NCBI GenBank assembly: GCA_001769215.1
Contig: MEOL01000050.1
Coordinates: 186,001 to 250,000, forward strand
Source of the DNA: Bacteroidetes bacterium GWF2_41_31
GTDB taxonomy: Bacteria > Bacteroidota > Bacteroidia > Bacteroidales > F082
Length of the DNA stretch: 64,000 bases
Direction of reading: 5' to 3'
Position 1 is the first letter of the stretch; each line of letters opens with the position of its first letter. Of this stretch, positions 36,852-45,870 are shown in pieces. The notes beneath the pieces are model-generated. The model made no database searches. It saw nothing but the letters and a program-made list of their open reading frames with translations, and had not been told where the DNA came from. The position numbers and the translations under genes are program-made.

Positions 36852-37848
36852 CCTTTTTCCCTTTAGCATTTAATTTCCCCAACATTTCAATGGCTCCGGT
36901 TTCCATTTTAGAAAAAGCAAACCATTTCTTGCCCAGGTCTTTCAGCGATGCCCCAAAATGGTACAATTCACTTTGATCAATAATCATGAAACGGTCATGG
37001 GCGTTTTTCAACTCTTTCAGTTCAACAGGCGCATATTGGACATTGTGCTTTTTTACGTCCAACAATAACTGTTTGCTGATTTTGCTGGTAAAAATGGTTG
37101 CTGATACTCCTTTTTTACGTTTGATAAGCAGGGTAAGTATCGAATCGTCAATATAATTGTCAATTAGCACAATCGAAATTTTCGCACTTCTAACCAGATC
37201 GGAAACAAAGGTATAGGCGTCAAATACCTGACCGTCAAAGAAAATCCCTTGTTTGGGTTTAATGCTATTGTCTTCAAGTGCTTTGTACACCATGTCCACT
37301 TTTTCATCGGTTCGTAGGATTTTTTGTTCAAGCGTATCCATGCGCAAGAACAACTGCGAATTGGCTGAAATGTATTTTCGCATTTCAACAAAAGCCTGCA
37401 CTATCCTGATACTTGCCTGAACTGCCGTTTCTGACTTAAGAACACTTGCGAGCATGATAGCTCCGTGTTCGGTAAAAACGTATGGGTTTGTTCGTCGCCC
37501 TCCCCAACTTGAGGTCGCAATTTGCGACTTCAAGTCACTTTTCTCTAAGGTCGCATTTTGCGATCTTAAACCTGGTTTTTCTAAGGTCACATTTTGTGAC
37601 TTTAGAAATTCATCTCCACTTGAGGTGCCCATTTGGAACCTCAAGTTTTCATACTCTTCATCAGTGAGTTGAAACATGAATAATTCGGAAAATCGATCAA
37701 TATTTCTTTTTACCTGTTCGTTTAACCTCCTGGTTTCTACACCATAAATCTCGGCAAGGTCGCTATCAAGCATCACCTTTTGATCCCTGATGATATAAAT
37801 CCTGTTAACCAAGGGCTGAAATGCGGATATCTGATTTTCTTTTGTCAT
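36844..37848 (-). CDS. ORF6N-domain protein with a phospholipase D-like C-terminus
   Basis: 334 residues. The N-terminal DNA-binding ORF6N domain shows VNRIYIIRDQKVMLDSDLAE, then YGVETRRLNEQVKRN and YVFTEHGAIMLASVL. The C-terminal part (IFFDGQVFDAYTFVSDLVRS to NAHDRFMIIDQSELYHFGAS) has a single HxR/K-type motif like the PLD superfamily; a true PLD pair is not complete, so nuclease activity is uncertain. In the middle, residues about 75-115 are a repeat-rich insert (KSQNVTLEK, RSQNATLEK, KSQIATSSW) built from four palindromic DNA words. ORF6N genes are common inside Bacteroidetes hsd operons and may regulate them. Confidence 0.85.
   Translation of the reverse strand: MTKENQISAFQPLVNRIYIIRDQKVMLDSDLAEIYGVETRRLNEQVKRNIDRFSELFMFQLTDEEYENLRFQMGTSSGDEFLKSQNVTLEKPGLRSQNATLEKSDLKSQIATSSWGGRRTNPYVFTEHGAIMLASVLKSETAVQASIRIVQAFVEMRKYISANSQLFLRMDTLEQKILRTDEKVDMVYKALEDNSIKPKQGIFFDGQVFDAYTFVSDLVRSAKISIVLIDNYIDDSILTLLIKRKKGVSATIFTSKISKQLLLDVKKHNVQYAPVELKELKNAHDRFMIIDQSELYHFGASLKDLGKKWFAFSKMETGAIEMLGKLNAKGKKDE
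37507..37646. repeat. Four near-palindromes inside the ORF6N gene
   Basis: Units at 37507-37535, 37545-37569, 37581-37605 and 37618-37646 each have the form (a)ctTgAGGTCgcatttTGcGACTTcaag, spelled for example ggtcgcaatttgcgac and ggtcacattttgtgac. Units 1 and 4 share outer arms acttgag/ctcaagt; units 2 and 3 share ctaaggtc. Each can fold as a hairpin. They interrupt the ORF6N domain in frame and duplicate the short FQ-GTSS/QIATSS motif, which points to stepwise insertion or expansion. Confidence 0.8.
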
Positions 37849-37871
37849 TCAGTAGTTGAGATAAAACGATG

Positions 37872-39389
37872 TTATATTTTAAAACCAATCTTCGAGAGTT
37901 GCTCTTTTATTTCTTCATCCAACCCCTTCTCTTTTTCCATCTGTTCTGCCAGTTTACCGATCAGTTCAGCCATTTTCACTTCAAATGAAATTCCGTCGTC
38001 TTTTTCATCAGGAATACCAACATATCTTCCCGGTGTGAGCACAAAGTTGTGTTTTTGTATTTCATCAACTTTTGCTGACTTGCAGAACCCCTTTTCGTCC
38101 TGATAATTTCCATTTGGTTGTCGCCAATTGTGGTAAATATCCACCACCTTTCGGATGTCCTTTTCGTCAAAAACCCGATGGGTGCGATCTTCCATAACGC
38201 CCAATTCCGAAGCATCAATAAAAAGCACTTCTCCGGTACGTTTGCGGTCGCCGTTTCCGCTCCGTTTCCGGGAGATAAACCATAAACACGCCGGAATTCC
38301 GGTATTGTAAAACAATTGTTTTGGGAGAGCCACAATACAATCAATCAGATCATCTTCAACAATGCGTTGTCGGATTTCTCCTTCTCCACCCGAATTGGAA
38401 GATAATGAACCGTTTGCCAGCACCAATCCCATGATTCCTTTCGGTGCCAGGTGATAAATCATGTGTTGCATCCAGCCAAAGTTGGCATTTCCGGCAGGCG
38501 GTAAACCATATTTCCAACGTGGGTCGCTTTGTAGCACGTCACGTCCCCACTCGTCTTGGTTAAAAGGTGGATTCGCCAGAATAAAATCGGCTTTCAGGTC
38601 AGGATGGGCATCTTTCAAGAATGAACCCTCACTGTTCCACTTTATTTGTGTGCTATCTATTCCGCGGATAGCCAGATTCATCCGGCTAAGCCGGTAAGTG
38701 GTCTGGTTACTTTCCTGTCCATAAACGGAAATATCATCAATTTTACCTGCATGTTCCAAAATAAATTTCTCACTCATAACGAACATCCCCGAAGAACCAC
38801 AACAGGGGTCATAAACACGACCTTTATAAGGTTCTGTCATCTCCACCAAAAGTTTCACGATGGATTTGGGGGTATAAAACTGACCTCCCTTTTTTCCTTC
38901 GGCATTGGCAAATTCTCCCAGGAAGTATTCGTAAACCCTCCCCAGAATGTCTTTTGACTTTGCCGCTTCATTTCCTACAGCGGTGTCTCCAATAAGATCG
39001 ATTAAACTTCCCAGTGCCGTTTTATCAAGATTTGGTCGTGAATACACTTTTGCCAAAATCCCTTTTAGCGAAGGGTTTTCCTTTTCTATGGCTTCCATGG
39101 CATCGTCAATGTCTTTGCCAATAATTGGAAGTTTCGATCGTGAATGCAGATAATTCCAACGTGCGACGGGAGGAACCCAGAAAACATTTTCGCCTTTGTA
39201 TTCGTCTTTGTCCTCGGGATCAGCCCCTTCAAACTCTCCTTTGCCTTCTTTAAGCTTCTGGTATAGTTCTTCGAAAGAGTCGGAGATGTACTTTAAAAAC
39301 ACAAGTCCTAAAACAATGTGTTTGTATTCAGCAGCATCAATATTTTTCCTCAGTTTATCGGCGGCTTTGAAAAGTTGTTTTTCAAACAT
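37872..39389 (-). CDS. hsdM: Type I restriction-modification DNA methylase
   Basis: 505 residues from the Met of MFEKQLFKAADKLR; a Met 6 codons earlier is possible. The N-terminal HsdM helical domain (YKHIVLGLVFLKYISDSFEE) precedes the methylase core: GGQFYTPKSIVKLLVEM, motif I VYDPCCGSSGMFVM, and catalytic motif IV DFILANPPFNQDEW. It transfers a methyl group from S-adenosylmethionine to adenine at the site chosen by HsdS. It is the first gene of the operon; a TATATTTG box lies about 50 bp upstream. Confidence 0.95.
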   Translation of the reverse strand: MFEKQLFKAADKLRKNIDAAEYKHIVLGLVFLKYISDSFEELYQKLKEGKGEFEGADPEDKDEYKGENVFWVPPVARWNYLHSRSKLPIIGKDIDDAMEAIEKENPSLKGILAKVYSRPNLDKTALGSLIDLIGDTAVGNEAAKSKDILGRVYEYFLGEFANAEGKKGGQFYTPKSIVKLLVEMTEPYKGRVYDPCCGSSGMFVMSEKFILEHAGKIDDISVYGQESNQTTYRLSRMNLAIRGIDSTQIKWNSEGSFLKDAHPDLKADFILANPPFNQDEWGRDVLQSDPRWKYGLPPAGNANFGWMQHMIYHLAPKGIMGLVLANGSLSSNSGGEGEIRQRIVEDDLIDCIVALPKQLFYNTGIPACLWFISRKRSGNGDRKRTGEVLFIDASELGVMEDRTHRVFDEKDIRKVVDIYHNWRQPNGNYQDEKGFCKSAKVDEIQKHNFVLTPGRYVGIPDEKDDGISFEVKMAELIGKLAEQMEKEKGLDEEIKEQLSKIGFKI

Positions 39390-39439
39390 GGCGGTACTCT
39401 TAATCATATGGTAACTATACTAGCAGAAAGTTAAATCTA

Positions 39440-39447
39440 CAAATATA
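39440..39447 (-). promoter_or_regulatory. Possible -7 box of the hsd operon
   Basis: The complement of 39440-39447 reads TATATTTG, an exact TAnnTTTG match, 50 bp before the likely hsdM start. I see no clear TTTG -33 box at the right distance, so this is a partial promoter match. Confidence 0.4.
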
Positions 39448-39658
39448 AGTAAAGCACTGTAATAGAGATAAGTTTCTAAGTTTCCTTTTAATCGTTTCTG
39501 GCAACAGTAAAAACCCTTTTTAAAAGGCGAATTGCAACAATACTTTGTAAGTTCTGCCAGTGTCCGGCAGGAGAGTGTTTTTCTTTTGGCTTTTTTACTA
39601 AATATTTCGGGCAGAACATGAAATGTGATATACAGAAAACAAAATTAACCCCAAGTCG

Positions 39659-39883
39659 ATGGAAAAATTTTCCAGCACCTCTTTTCGTGAATCTGAAAAT
39701 CAAGATTCTTTGAGTAAACAATTGAAAGTTGTTAAGAAACCATATAGAAATGAGTACGTCCCCGGTTTTAATATCCAGGGCAAATACCTTGAAGCCTTTG
39801 GGTTTAATAAAGGCGATATGGTAGATGTGTTGGTCTCGGAAAATAGAATTTTAATTGAAAAGATTATTGACAGAATAGATTAG
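39659..39883 (+). CDS. SymE-like small protein
   Basis: 74 residues. KVVKKPYRNEYVPGFNIQGK followed by YLEAFGFNKGDMVDVLVSEN and RILIEKI matches the SymE/SpoVT-AbrB-like fold. In E. coli, SymE is an SOS-induced protein beside the hsd locus, repressed by an antisense RNA. Here too the gene sits next to and diverges from an hsd operon. It could act as a toxin, an RNA-binding or a DNA-condensing protein; whether an antisense RNA exists here cannot be told. Confidence 0.72.
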   Translation: MEKFSSTSFRESENQDSLSKQLKVVKKPYRNEYVPGFNIQGKYLEAFGFNKGDMVDVLVSENRILIEKIIDRID

Positions 39884-40139
39884 TTGAAAAAAGAACCAGA
39901 GAATGAGCGTTAGTTGTTTTTCTTGCAATTGATGGTGAATGGATAACCTCACGGCATGCTCAATTTTTCACCCCCATGTTTTTCGCCAAATAGTTGTGAA
40001 TTTTTTCCAAATTCTCGAGACTTAATCAAATCATTTCCTGTTTAAGAGTGTGAGATTATTTTTAAAATTACTTTGACGAGTTTATGAAATATATCGATTT
40101 AATTTATCTGTATAGATTTTAAATTACTGATTCTTAACT
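39884..40139. other. Intergenic region, nothing seen
   Basis: About 255 bp between the SymE-like gene and the minus-strand TPR gene, AT-rich, without a recognisable gene, terminator with T-run or tRNA. Confidence 0.4.
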
Positions 40140-42185
40140 TTACTTCGAGTCCTTCATTAACTCTTTTATTTCGTTCATCAAATCTTTAGCTTCATTAAGA
40201 TCCTTATTACCCTCAGGAAGATGATTGGAAAAAATATTAATGCTTTTCTTCACGTTATCGAGCGCTTTAGTATAACCCCCTTTAGATTTATAATATCGAG
40301 CTAAACTTAAAGTACAATATGCCATGTATATATGAGATTCACCTAGTTTTGTTTGAATAATCTTTTTTGATGTATTTAGATAATAAAATGCCTGACTATA
40401 ATTACATTTTTCCAAGTAAACCTCTCCGAGATTATTATAAATCGGCACGAGATCAGGGTGTAAAGAGTCAAAGGCTAACACGTTAATATGTAGCGCTCTT
40501 TGTAAATAATGGATGGAAGTGTCATAAAGTCCATTATAATAATATATAGCGCCAAGATTTAAATATGCTTTTGCAAGATTTGGGTGTACAGAATCCTCTA
40601 TTGATCTTTTGATTTTTACTGCTTTCTGCATATATTGAAGGGCGGAGTCATATTGCTTCTTTTGTAAATAAGCGGTGCCAATATTCATATATGATCTCGC
40701 AAGATCAGGATGAAAAGGATCCAAAACACTTTTTTGAATTGTAAAAGCCTTTAGTAAATATTGAATGGCCGAATCAACTTGTCCTTCAAAAATAAATACT
40801 GTACCAACATTCATATATGTTCTTGCAAGGTCAGGATGAAAAGAACCTAAAACACTTTCTTGGATTGTTAAAGCCTTCTGTAAATATTGGGTGGCTGAAT
40901 CAAATTGTCCTTTATAAATATATATTCCACCAAGATTCATATATGTTCTTGCAAGATTAGGATCTAAAGGAATCAGGATGTCTTCTTGTATTAACAGAGC
41001 CTTCTGTAAATATTGAACTGCAGTATCATATTTTCCTATGAACCCATATATGGTGCCAATACTCATATATGTTCTCGCAAGATCAGGATGTAATGTATCT
41101 AACACACCCTTCTGGATTGAAAGTGCTTTTTTACAATAATTTATTGCGTTGTAATAGTCTCCGCTAAGTCTATATGCAGAACCCATGTTAGAATATGTCC
41201 AAGCTAGTTTAATATTTAAAGGTTGTAAAGTGTTTTCTTGAATAGATAACGCTTTTTGGAAATACGTTAAAGATTCCTTTCCTCGTGCAAACTCATAGTA
41301 TAATTGACCTAAGCGCAGATATGTATCAACATTAAGAGTATCATTATTCGTAATTTTAATTATTTCATCAAATCTTGAAATAGCTTTTCTAAAATCACCT
41401 TGCTTATATGCGCTCATCCCCTCAACCCAATACAAAATATATTCAATATCTTTCTGCAAATATCCCTGTCTAAGTTGATGAAGATTGTTTATCGACTGCA
41501 TCTCAGTATCTCCAGCAGTACTTATAGAAATAACATCTAATTCTTTTACAATATTATACCGCACCCTAAGTCCTTTCAAACCATTAACACTTTCTTCATA
41601 ACTACCCCATATAACAATATCCGCACCTTCATTAGCACCTGCCTCTATTGCTTCCCTATCTGAATAAATACAGTAATTTCTTTCTGGGAGAATGATATTT
41701 ATTAAAAGACTATCCTTTTCTTTTTTTGAAGTGAGATGCTCGAGAAATTGCTTTTGATAATCAATGTCTAGTTCTGTACAATTAATATCAGGAGTGAATG
41801 GAAAGAGTAATATTACAAGATTTGAACTATTGTCTTTAAGTAGAGATTTTTGAGAATCGGTTAGAATCAAGGGAGCTGTACTTTTTATAAGCTGATCTAT
41901 TCTTGGTACCCAAAGAAGAAAAATCACACCGAATAAAAATAGTCGAGTAGCGAAATTAAAACCTTTAATTGTTACCTTATTTCCTTGATTAACATTCCAT
42001 TGTATTCCTCTTCTCTTTGTGTAGAACTCAAGAATTACCCAACAAATAACAATAAAAACTGTTCCCAAATAGGTGATATTAGGCGTAATAAGAGATATAG
42101 AGTTGTTAATACTACCAACAATAGCACCAAGATAAAGAATCCCTCCACTAAAATACCCAAAATATTTATAAGATTTTTGTATCAA
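40140..42185 (-). CDS. Membrane-anchored TPR protein (kinesin-light-chain-type repeats)
   Basis: 681 residues. The first 110 hold two or three membrane segments (YLGTVFIVICWVILEFY, LFLFGVIFLLWVPRI). Residues 125-235 form a mixed domain (NLVILLFPFTPDINCTELDI, EAGANEGADIVIWGSYEES) similar to TolB-type periplasmic or receiver-like folds. From about 260 on there are nine or more 42-residue TPR units of the LHPDLARTYMNLGxIY...YDSAxQYLQKALxIQE type. This longer period is that of kinesin-light-chain TPRs, which bind peptide partners. No catalytic domain is visible. It lies in the island between the restriction locus and the recombinases. Confidence 0.8.
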   Translation of the reverse strand: MIQKSYKYFGYFSGGILYLGAIVGSINNSISLITPNITYLGTVFIVICWVILEFYTKRRGIQWNVNQGNKVTIKGFNFATRLFLFGVIFLLWVPRIDQLIKSTAPLILTDSQKSLLKDNSSNLVILLFPFTPDINCTELDIDYQKQFLEHLTSKKEKDSLLINIILPERNYCIYSDREAIEAGANEGADIVIWGSYEESVNGLKGLRVRYNIVKELDVISISTAGDTEMQSINNLHQLRQGYLQKDIEYILYWVEGMSAYKQGDFRKAISRFDEIIKITNNDTLNVDTYLRLGQLYYEFARGKESLTYFQKALSIQENTLQPLNIKLAWTYSNMGSAYRLSGDYYNAINYCKKALSIQKGVLDTLHPDLARTYMSIGTIYGFIGKYDTAVQYLQKALLIQEDILIPLDPNLARTYMNLGGIYIYKGQFDSATQYLQKALTIQESVLGSFHPDLARTYMNVGTVFIFEGQVDSAIQYLLKAFTIQKSVLDPFHPDLARSYMNIGTAYLQKKQYDSALQYMQKAVKIKRSIEDSVHPNLAKAYLNLGAIYYYNGLYDTSIHYLQRALHINVLAFDSLHPDLVPIYNNLGEVYLEKCNYSQAFYYLNTSKKIIQTKLGESHIYMAYCTLSLARYYKSKGGYTKALDNVKKSINIFSNHLPEGNKDLNEAKDLMNEIKELMKDSK

Positions 42186-42471
42186 GATACTGTATATTTA
42201 TTCGTAAATAAAGTTTATGATGCTCTGTACATCAATCATTTTAAGTATGATTAAAAAGAAAGCCAGGGTTAAAAAAGATATTTTAATTTGATCCCCTGTT
42301 TTCCAATCATAAAAGTAACTAATTCTTCATTATAAATATGTTTAGTTCTCTTTGAATTTAGCAAATCCTTTTCTACACAATTTTCATTTATTACCTACTC
42401 ATTTTATAAACGGCATGTTTGAAGTATTTTATAGTTTATGATACAATGTCAAGAATAATAGGATACAAAAC

Positions 42472-43362
42472 ATGAAAATCATACCTTCTCTTTTACTTGA
42501 CAAAATAGAAAAACATCAAAAATTTCAAGATTTGAGACATCAAGAAATACAACAGAAAAAAACGGCGATTAACCAAATTGCGTTGCAAGAGAGAGCCGAA
42601 TTATATGGAATAATTCGGCTCTCTACAAATTCTATTGAAACAGGGTTTATTCCAAAGGAAAAATTAAAGAATATTACTCCTCAAGATAAAGTCAACTTTG
42701 GAAAAATAAAGATTCGGCAAGCCAGGGAAAGATTGTTTAGCAATAAGACGATTCAGATAATAGAGAAATGTGATAAACATGATTTAAATTCAAAACTAGT
42801 TTTAATGGGTCAAGGAGCCATTCTTGAAGTTTCTCCAGATGATGAAATAACTAAAAACATTTTAACTATTGGTTTAAATGGTTGTACGGCTACTATGGTT
42901 TTCGTTGAGACAAAAGATGGAAAGAGAATTTGTGTTCTTACGCATTTTCCCCCAACTCAAGTTGTAGCAAATTCCCGCCTCCTAGAAAAACTAATACCTA
43001 ATATTGCTCCAGAAGCAATAAAAATTGCAAGAGCAATCATTTTATGCCCTGGAGATTACCATAAAGATAAAAATGGGAATTGGTTGTTAATACCGAAAAA
43101 AGAAACTGACAATGAAAATACATTGTTAGAAAGTATTGTTCAGAGAGCTTTAGCAGGATGTGCATTAGTTGATTGCATAGGATACTCCACACAACTTGTA
43201 GTAGGAGAAAAGGATCAAGGAATATTAGTTGTTACAATTCCGCCAGTCGGGGAAGGTGATGTTACATATCGAATAAATTCCTGGAAGGACAATGCGCTCA
43301 CGAATTCCGTTGATACAGATCTGTTACAAATTGAAAGTGAATTTGAAGAGTTGGGAAAATAG
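42472..43362 (+). CDS. Unknown protein with CheD/CNF-like Cys-His signature
   Basis: 296 residues, no signal. The N-terminal 110 are helical and charged. Residues 131-160 read LTIGLNGCTATMVFVETKDG then KRICVLTHFPP, which resembles the CheD core (LGSCVAV...GGMNHFMLP) and the CNF1 toxin core (SGCTT...H) with the catalytic Cys (138) and His (158) about the right distance apart. These enzymes deamidate glutamines in receptors or GTPases. The C-terminal half has matching alternating strands (KIARAIILCPGDYHKD, VDCIGYSTQLVVGEK). This is my own pattern match; the family was not searched and the substrate is unknown. Confidence 0.5.
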   Translation: MKIIPSLLLDKIEKHQKFQDLRHQEIQQKKTAINQIALQERAELYGIIRLSTNSIETGFIPKEKLKNITPQDKVNFGKIKIRQARERLFSNKTIQIIEKCDKHDLNSKLVLMGQGAILEVSPDDEITKNILTIGLNGCTATMVFVETKDGKRICVLTHFPPTQVVANSRLLEKLIPNIAPEAIKIARAIILCPGDYHKDKNGNWLLIPKKETDNENTLLESIVQRALAGCALVDCIGYSTQLVVGEKDQGILVVTIPPVGEGDVTYRINSWKDNALTNSVDTDLLQIESEFEELGK

Positions 43363-43573
43363 CAACCTTTTGGTCTACAACATGTTATTAGAAATCCAAA
43401 GGAAACCGTAGGACATTATTTTATTGTTTATTAGTGAAAGGCTGGGTTTTGTGGTTTCATATTCACCTGTAGAAAGGGAAACAGTGCAGACAATCAAACG
43501 AAAGGTTGAAATGCATTTCTTGCCCAGACTTTCCTGTGATATAGGTGGTTCCCAATAACCTTATTCTTAAAGC

Positions 43574-44461
43574 ATGAATGTACGCGATCTCCTAAAGCAG
43601 TTTAAAAAATACTGTCTCATTGAACGAGGAATGACTCCTCGAAATTACATAAGTATTGTCCGAAGCCTGGAAATGATTGCCGACTATGCAAGTACAGAAA
43701 ACATTAAAGAGCTTAATGAAAATACAATTCGTGGATTTCTTGTGGATATGAGTCAGCAAAGAGGCTGGTCACCTAAAACTTTTCGAAACTATCTTCAAAG
43801 CCTTTCCTCTTTCTTTCAATGGTGTGAAAAGAAAGGATTCGTTGAAAACAACCCGACAAGAAAGATTGAGAAACCAAAGATTCCCAAAAGACTTCCACGC
43901 TGTATTACAAAAGAGGATTCTATTAAAATACTATATCATACTTCATGGTATCCCTGGTATTACAAGATCGAAAAAGTAAGAAATGAAGCAATAATTACTA
44001 TGTTTCTCTACACTGGTCTACGCCTTCGTGAATTACTCAATTTGAAGTTCACAGATGTCTGTCTGGAGAGTGAAGAAATACTGGTTCGACAAGGGAAAGG
44101 GGGGAAAGATAGGTTTGTTCCCATTCACCCACGATTGGCATTAGTGCTAAGAGGCTATATACAAGAGCAAAAGAAAACCGGAAAAATAGGTCAGTGGTTC
44201 TTCACGAGTGTTCGGTCAGAGAAACAGCTTAATGAAAAAAACATCTATAGAATTTTCCGAACTGTTTCAAGGGCAGCTGGTATAAAGTTCACGCCTCATA
44301 TGTTGAGACATACCTTTGCCAGGCTCTCAATAGATGCAGATTTCAATCTGTTTAAGCTAAAAGAAATAATGGGGCATAGTTGTATCAGTACTACTCAAAT
44401 CTATCTATCTGTTTCCCGCAAAGGAATAAAGAGAAGTTTTAATGAATTACAACTGTTTTAA
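43574..44461 (+). CDS. XerD-like tyrosine recombinase
   Basis: 295 residues, complete. An N-terminal SAM-like DNA-binding domain (MTPRNYISIVRSLEMIADYA) precedes the catalytic domain: Arg150 in YTGLRLRELLNLKF, the Lys of GKGGKDRF, HMLRHTFARL with His242 and Arg245, IMGHSCISTTQIYL with His268 and Tyr277. All catalytic positions are present. It converges with a second recombinase whose stop overlaps it by 4 bp, and the pair lies beside a tRNA-Met fragment, so it is a good candidate for island integrase. Confidence 0.93.
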   Translation: MNVRDLLKQFKKYCLIERGMTPRNYISIVRSLEMIADYASTENIKELNENTIRGFLVDMSQQRGWSPKTFRNYLQSLSSFFQWCEKKGFVENNPTRKIEKPKIPKRLPRCITKEDSIKILYHTSWYPWYYKIEKVRNEAIITMFLYTGLRLRELLNLKFTDVCLESEEILVRQGKGGKDRFVPIHPRLALVLRGYIQEQKKTGKIGQWFFTSVRSEKQLNEKNIYRIFRTVSRAAGIKFTPHMLRHTFARLSIDADFNLFKLKEIMGHSCISTTQIYLSVSRKGIKRSFNELQLF

Positions 44462-45357
44462 ATGCCCATAGGATGTTTGGTTATTTGTTCTTGAAGATGC
44501 GCCTTTGTAGCCGAGAGATAAATGGTTGTTGTCTTAATATCGGAATGACCCATCATTTGAGAGAGGGCAAACAAATTACACCCTCCTTCCAGCATTAACG
44601 TGGCAAAAGTGTGTCGAAGTAGGTGGGGATAAAAACAAATTCCGCTTTTGTCCCGGATTTTCTCGACAAGTCTTTTAATAACGAGTTCTCCCATGACCGA
44701 ATCTTGTCGCATTGCTGTAAAAAAGTATGGACATGATTTTCCAAGTCTCTTTCGCTCTTTTAAATACCGTGTTAGTGCTTCAATTAGGGTGTCATGCAAA
44801 GGAATTATCCTGTCCTTGCTGCTTTTGCCTTGTTTCACAAACAAGGATTTGCTTGTCAGATCAATGTCATCCAACTTCAAATTCATAAGTTCTGCTTTGC
44901 GAATACCGGTAAACAGGAAAGTTGAAATGATGGCAATTGCCCTATACTTATCAAATTTGTATATGAAGGGATAGTTTTTAACCCAATCCATAAGTTTTGC
45001 TGTTTGTTCGGACGTTAGATGCTTTGGGATACTCTTGGGTAGTTTAGGTCTTGGTATTTTCTTACAAGGATTTTCTGTAATGTAGCCTTCCTGTAAACAC
45101 CAATCTAAAAACAAGCTTAGGGATTGAAGTCTAAGGCGTACCGTTTTGGCAACCCATTTTCTTTCCAATTTTCCATAAAGAATCCAATCTTCAATTTGAT
45201 GCTTCGTAAGCTGATCTAATCGTTCAATCTTGGCAAATCCAAGAAACCAACGAAAATCAGTTTTAAACCAATCAATTGTCCTGGGAGTATTTCCTTTGAA
45301 TACAGAGGAGTATTGACAAAACCGGAGGTGAAGATTTTCAAGTTCAGACATGGCCAA
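44458..45357 (-). CDS. XerD-like tyrosine recombinase, convergent partner
   Basis: 299 residues; Met1 and Met3 are both possible starts. Catalytic residues are present: Arg153 in FTGIRKAELMNLKL, the Lys of GKSSKDRI, HLLRHTFATL with His245 and Arg248, MMGHSDIKTTTIYLSA with His271 and Tyr280. It is related to its convergent neighbour, but the two are far from identical in protein. Its 5' end is 85 bp from the tRNA-Met fragment, so this gene is the closer one to the probable attachment site. Two recombinases facing each other is unusual; they may act together or belong to two elements. Confidence 0.93.
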   Translation of the reverse strand: MAMSELENLHLRFCQYSSVFKGNTPRTIDWFKTDFRWFLGFAKIERLDQLTKHQIEDWILYGKLERKWVAKTVRLRLQSLSLFLDWCLQEGYITENPCKKIPRPKLPKSIPKHLTSEQTAKLMDWVKNYPFIYKFDKYRAIAIISTFLFTGIRKAELMNLKLDDIDLTSKSLFVKQGKSSKDRIIPLHDTLIEALTRYLKERKRLGKSCPYFFTAMRQDSVMGELVIKRLVEKIRDKSGICFYPHLLRHTFATLMLEGGCNLFALSQMMGHSDIKTTTIYLSATKAHLQEQITKHPMGI

Positions 45358-45442
45358 TGACCTTAGGGCTTTGCCCTAGGGTCATTGAAGCGTCAAATAA
45401 CACAATTTGTGTTCAGAGATTTCCGCTCTATATCTGGTGTAA

Positions 45443-45492
45443 TGGTTGCGGAGGGAGGATTCGAACCTCCGACCTTCGGGTTATGAGCCCGA
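45443..45492 (-). other. Attachment-site candidate: 3' fragment of tRNA-Met(CAT)
   Basis: Read on the minus strand, the segment contains an anticodon arm tcggg-ctcataa-cccga with CAT anticodon, variable aggtc, a T-arm (ggagg-ttcgaat-cctcc), the acceptor 3' strand and an encoded CCA. The D-arm and 5' acceptor strand are missing: upstream the sequence turns into unrelated AT-rich DNA. A functional tRNA cannot be made from it. Tyrosine-recombinase islands commonly leave such a partial duplicate at one end, with the intact tRNA gene at the other end, here outside the window. Confidence 0.85.
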
Positions 45493-45870
45493 TTCCGGGG
45501 TAAAAACCTTCGTTTTTTCGCTCTATTACTACCGATTTAGACTTTCTCTCGGAATCTCTCAAATTTGATTCAATGCCCTAAGGGCACCTTTATTATATAT
45601 GTGAGAAATAGAAAGTCAAATGGTTAAAACTTATTGAAAACCTAACGATTCCAGATGTTAGGTATTTAGCCCATTACAAGGTTTGATTTGAACGAAAAAC
45701 CTATTTAATAGGCATACTTTATTCAAGTATTCAATTAAAAATTGAAGAATATATTTCGGATATCCTTTTCACTGGTATAGAAAAGAGCCCGGCAACAGCC
45801 AACCCCAACCGCAGATCAACTCCAGAGAAATGACTCTGTGGGAGGGTCTTTTTTTTTATCCCCTTTTTTC
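45493..45870. other. Intergenic region beyond the attachment site
   Basis: About 380 bp, AT-rich at first. Near 45775-45860 there is a GC-richer patch with ctccagagaaatgactctg and gggagggtc followed by a run of nine T, resembling an intrinsic terminator on the plus strand. No gene is recognised. Confidence 0.45.

Noticed and set aside
39488-39721. Minus-strand 77-codon gene upstream of hsdM
   Set aside because: It overlaps the better-supported SymE-like gene start region and shows no family features.
45443-45492. Functional tRNA-Met gene
   Set aside because: The D-arm and 5' acceptor strand are absent, so no cloverleaf can form.
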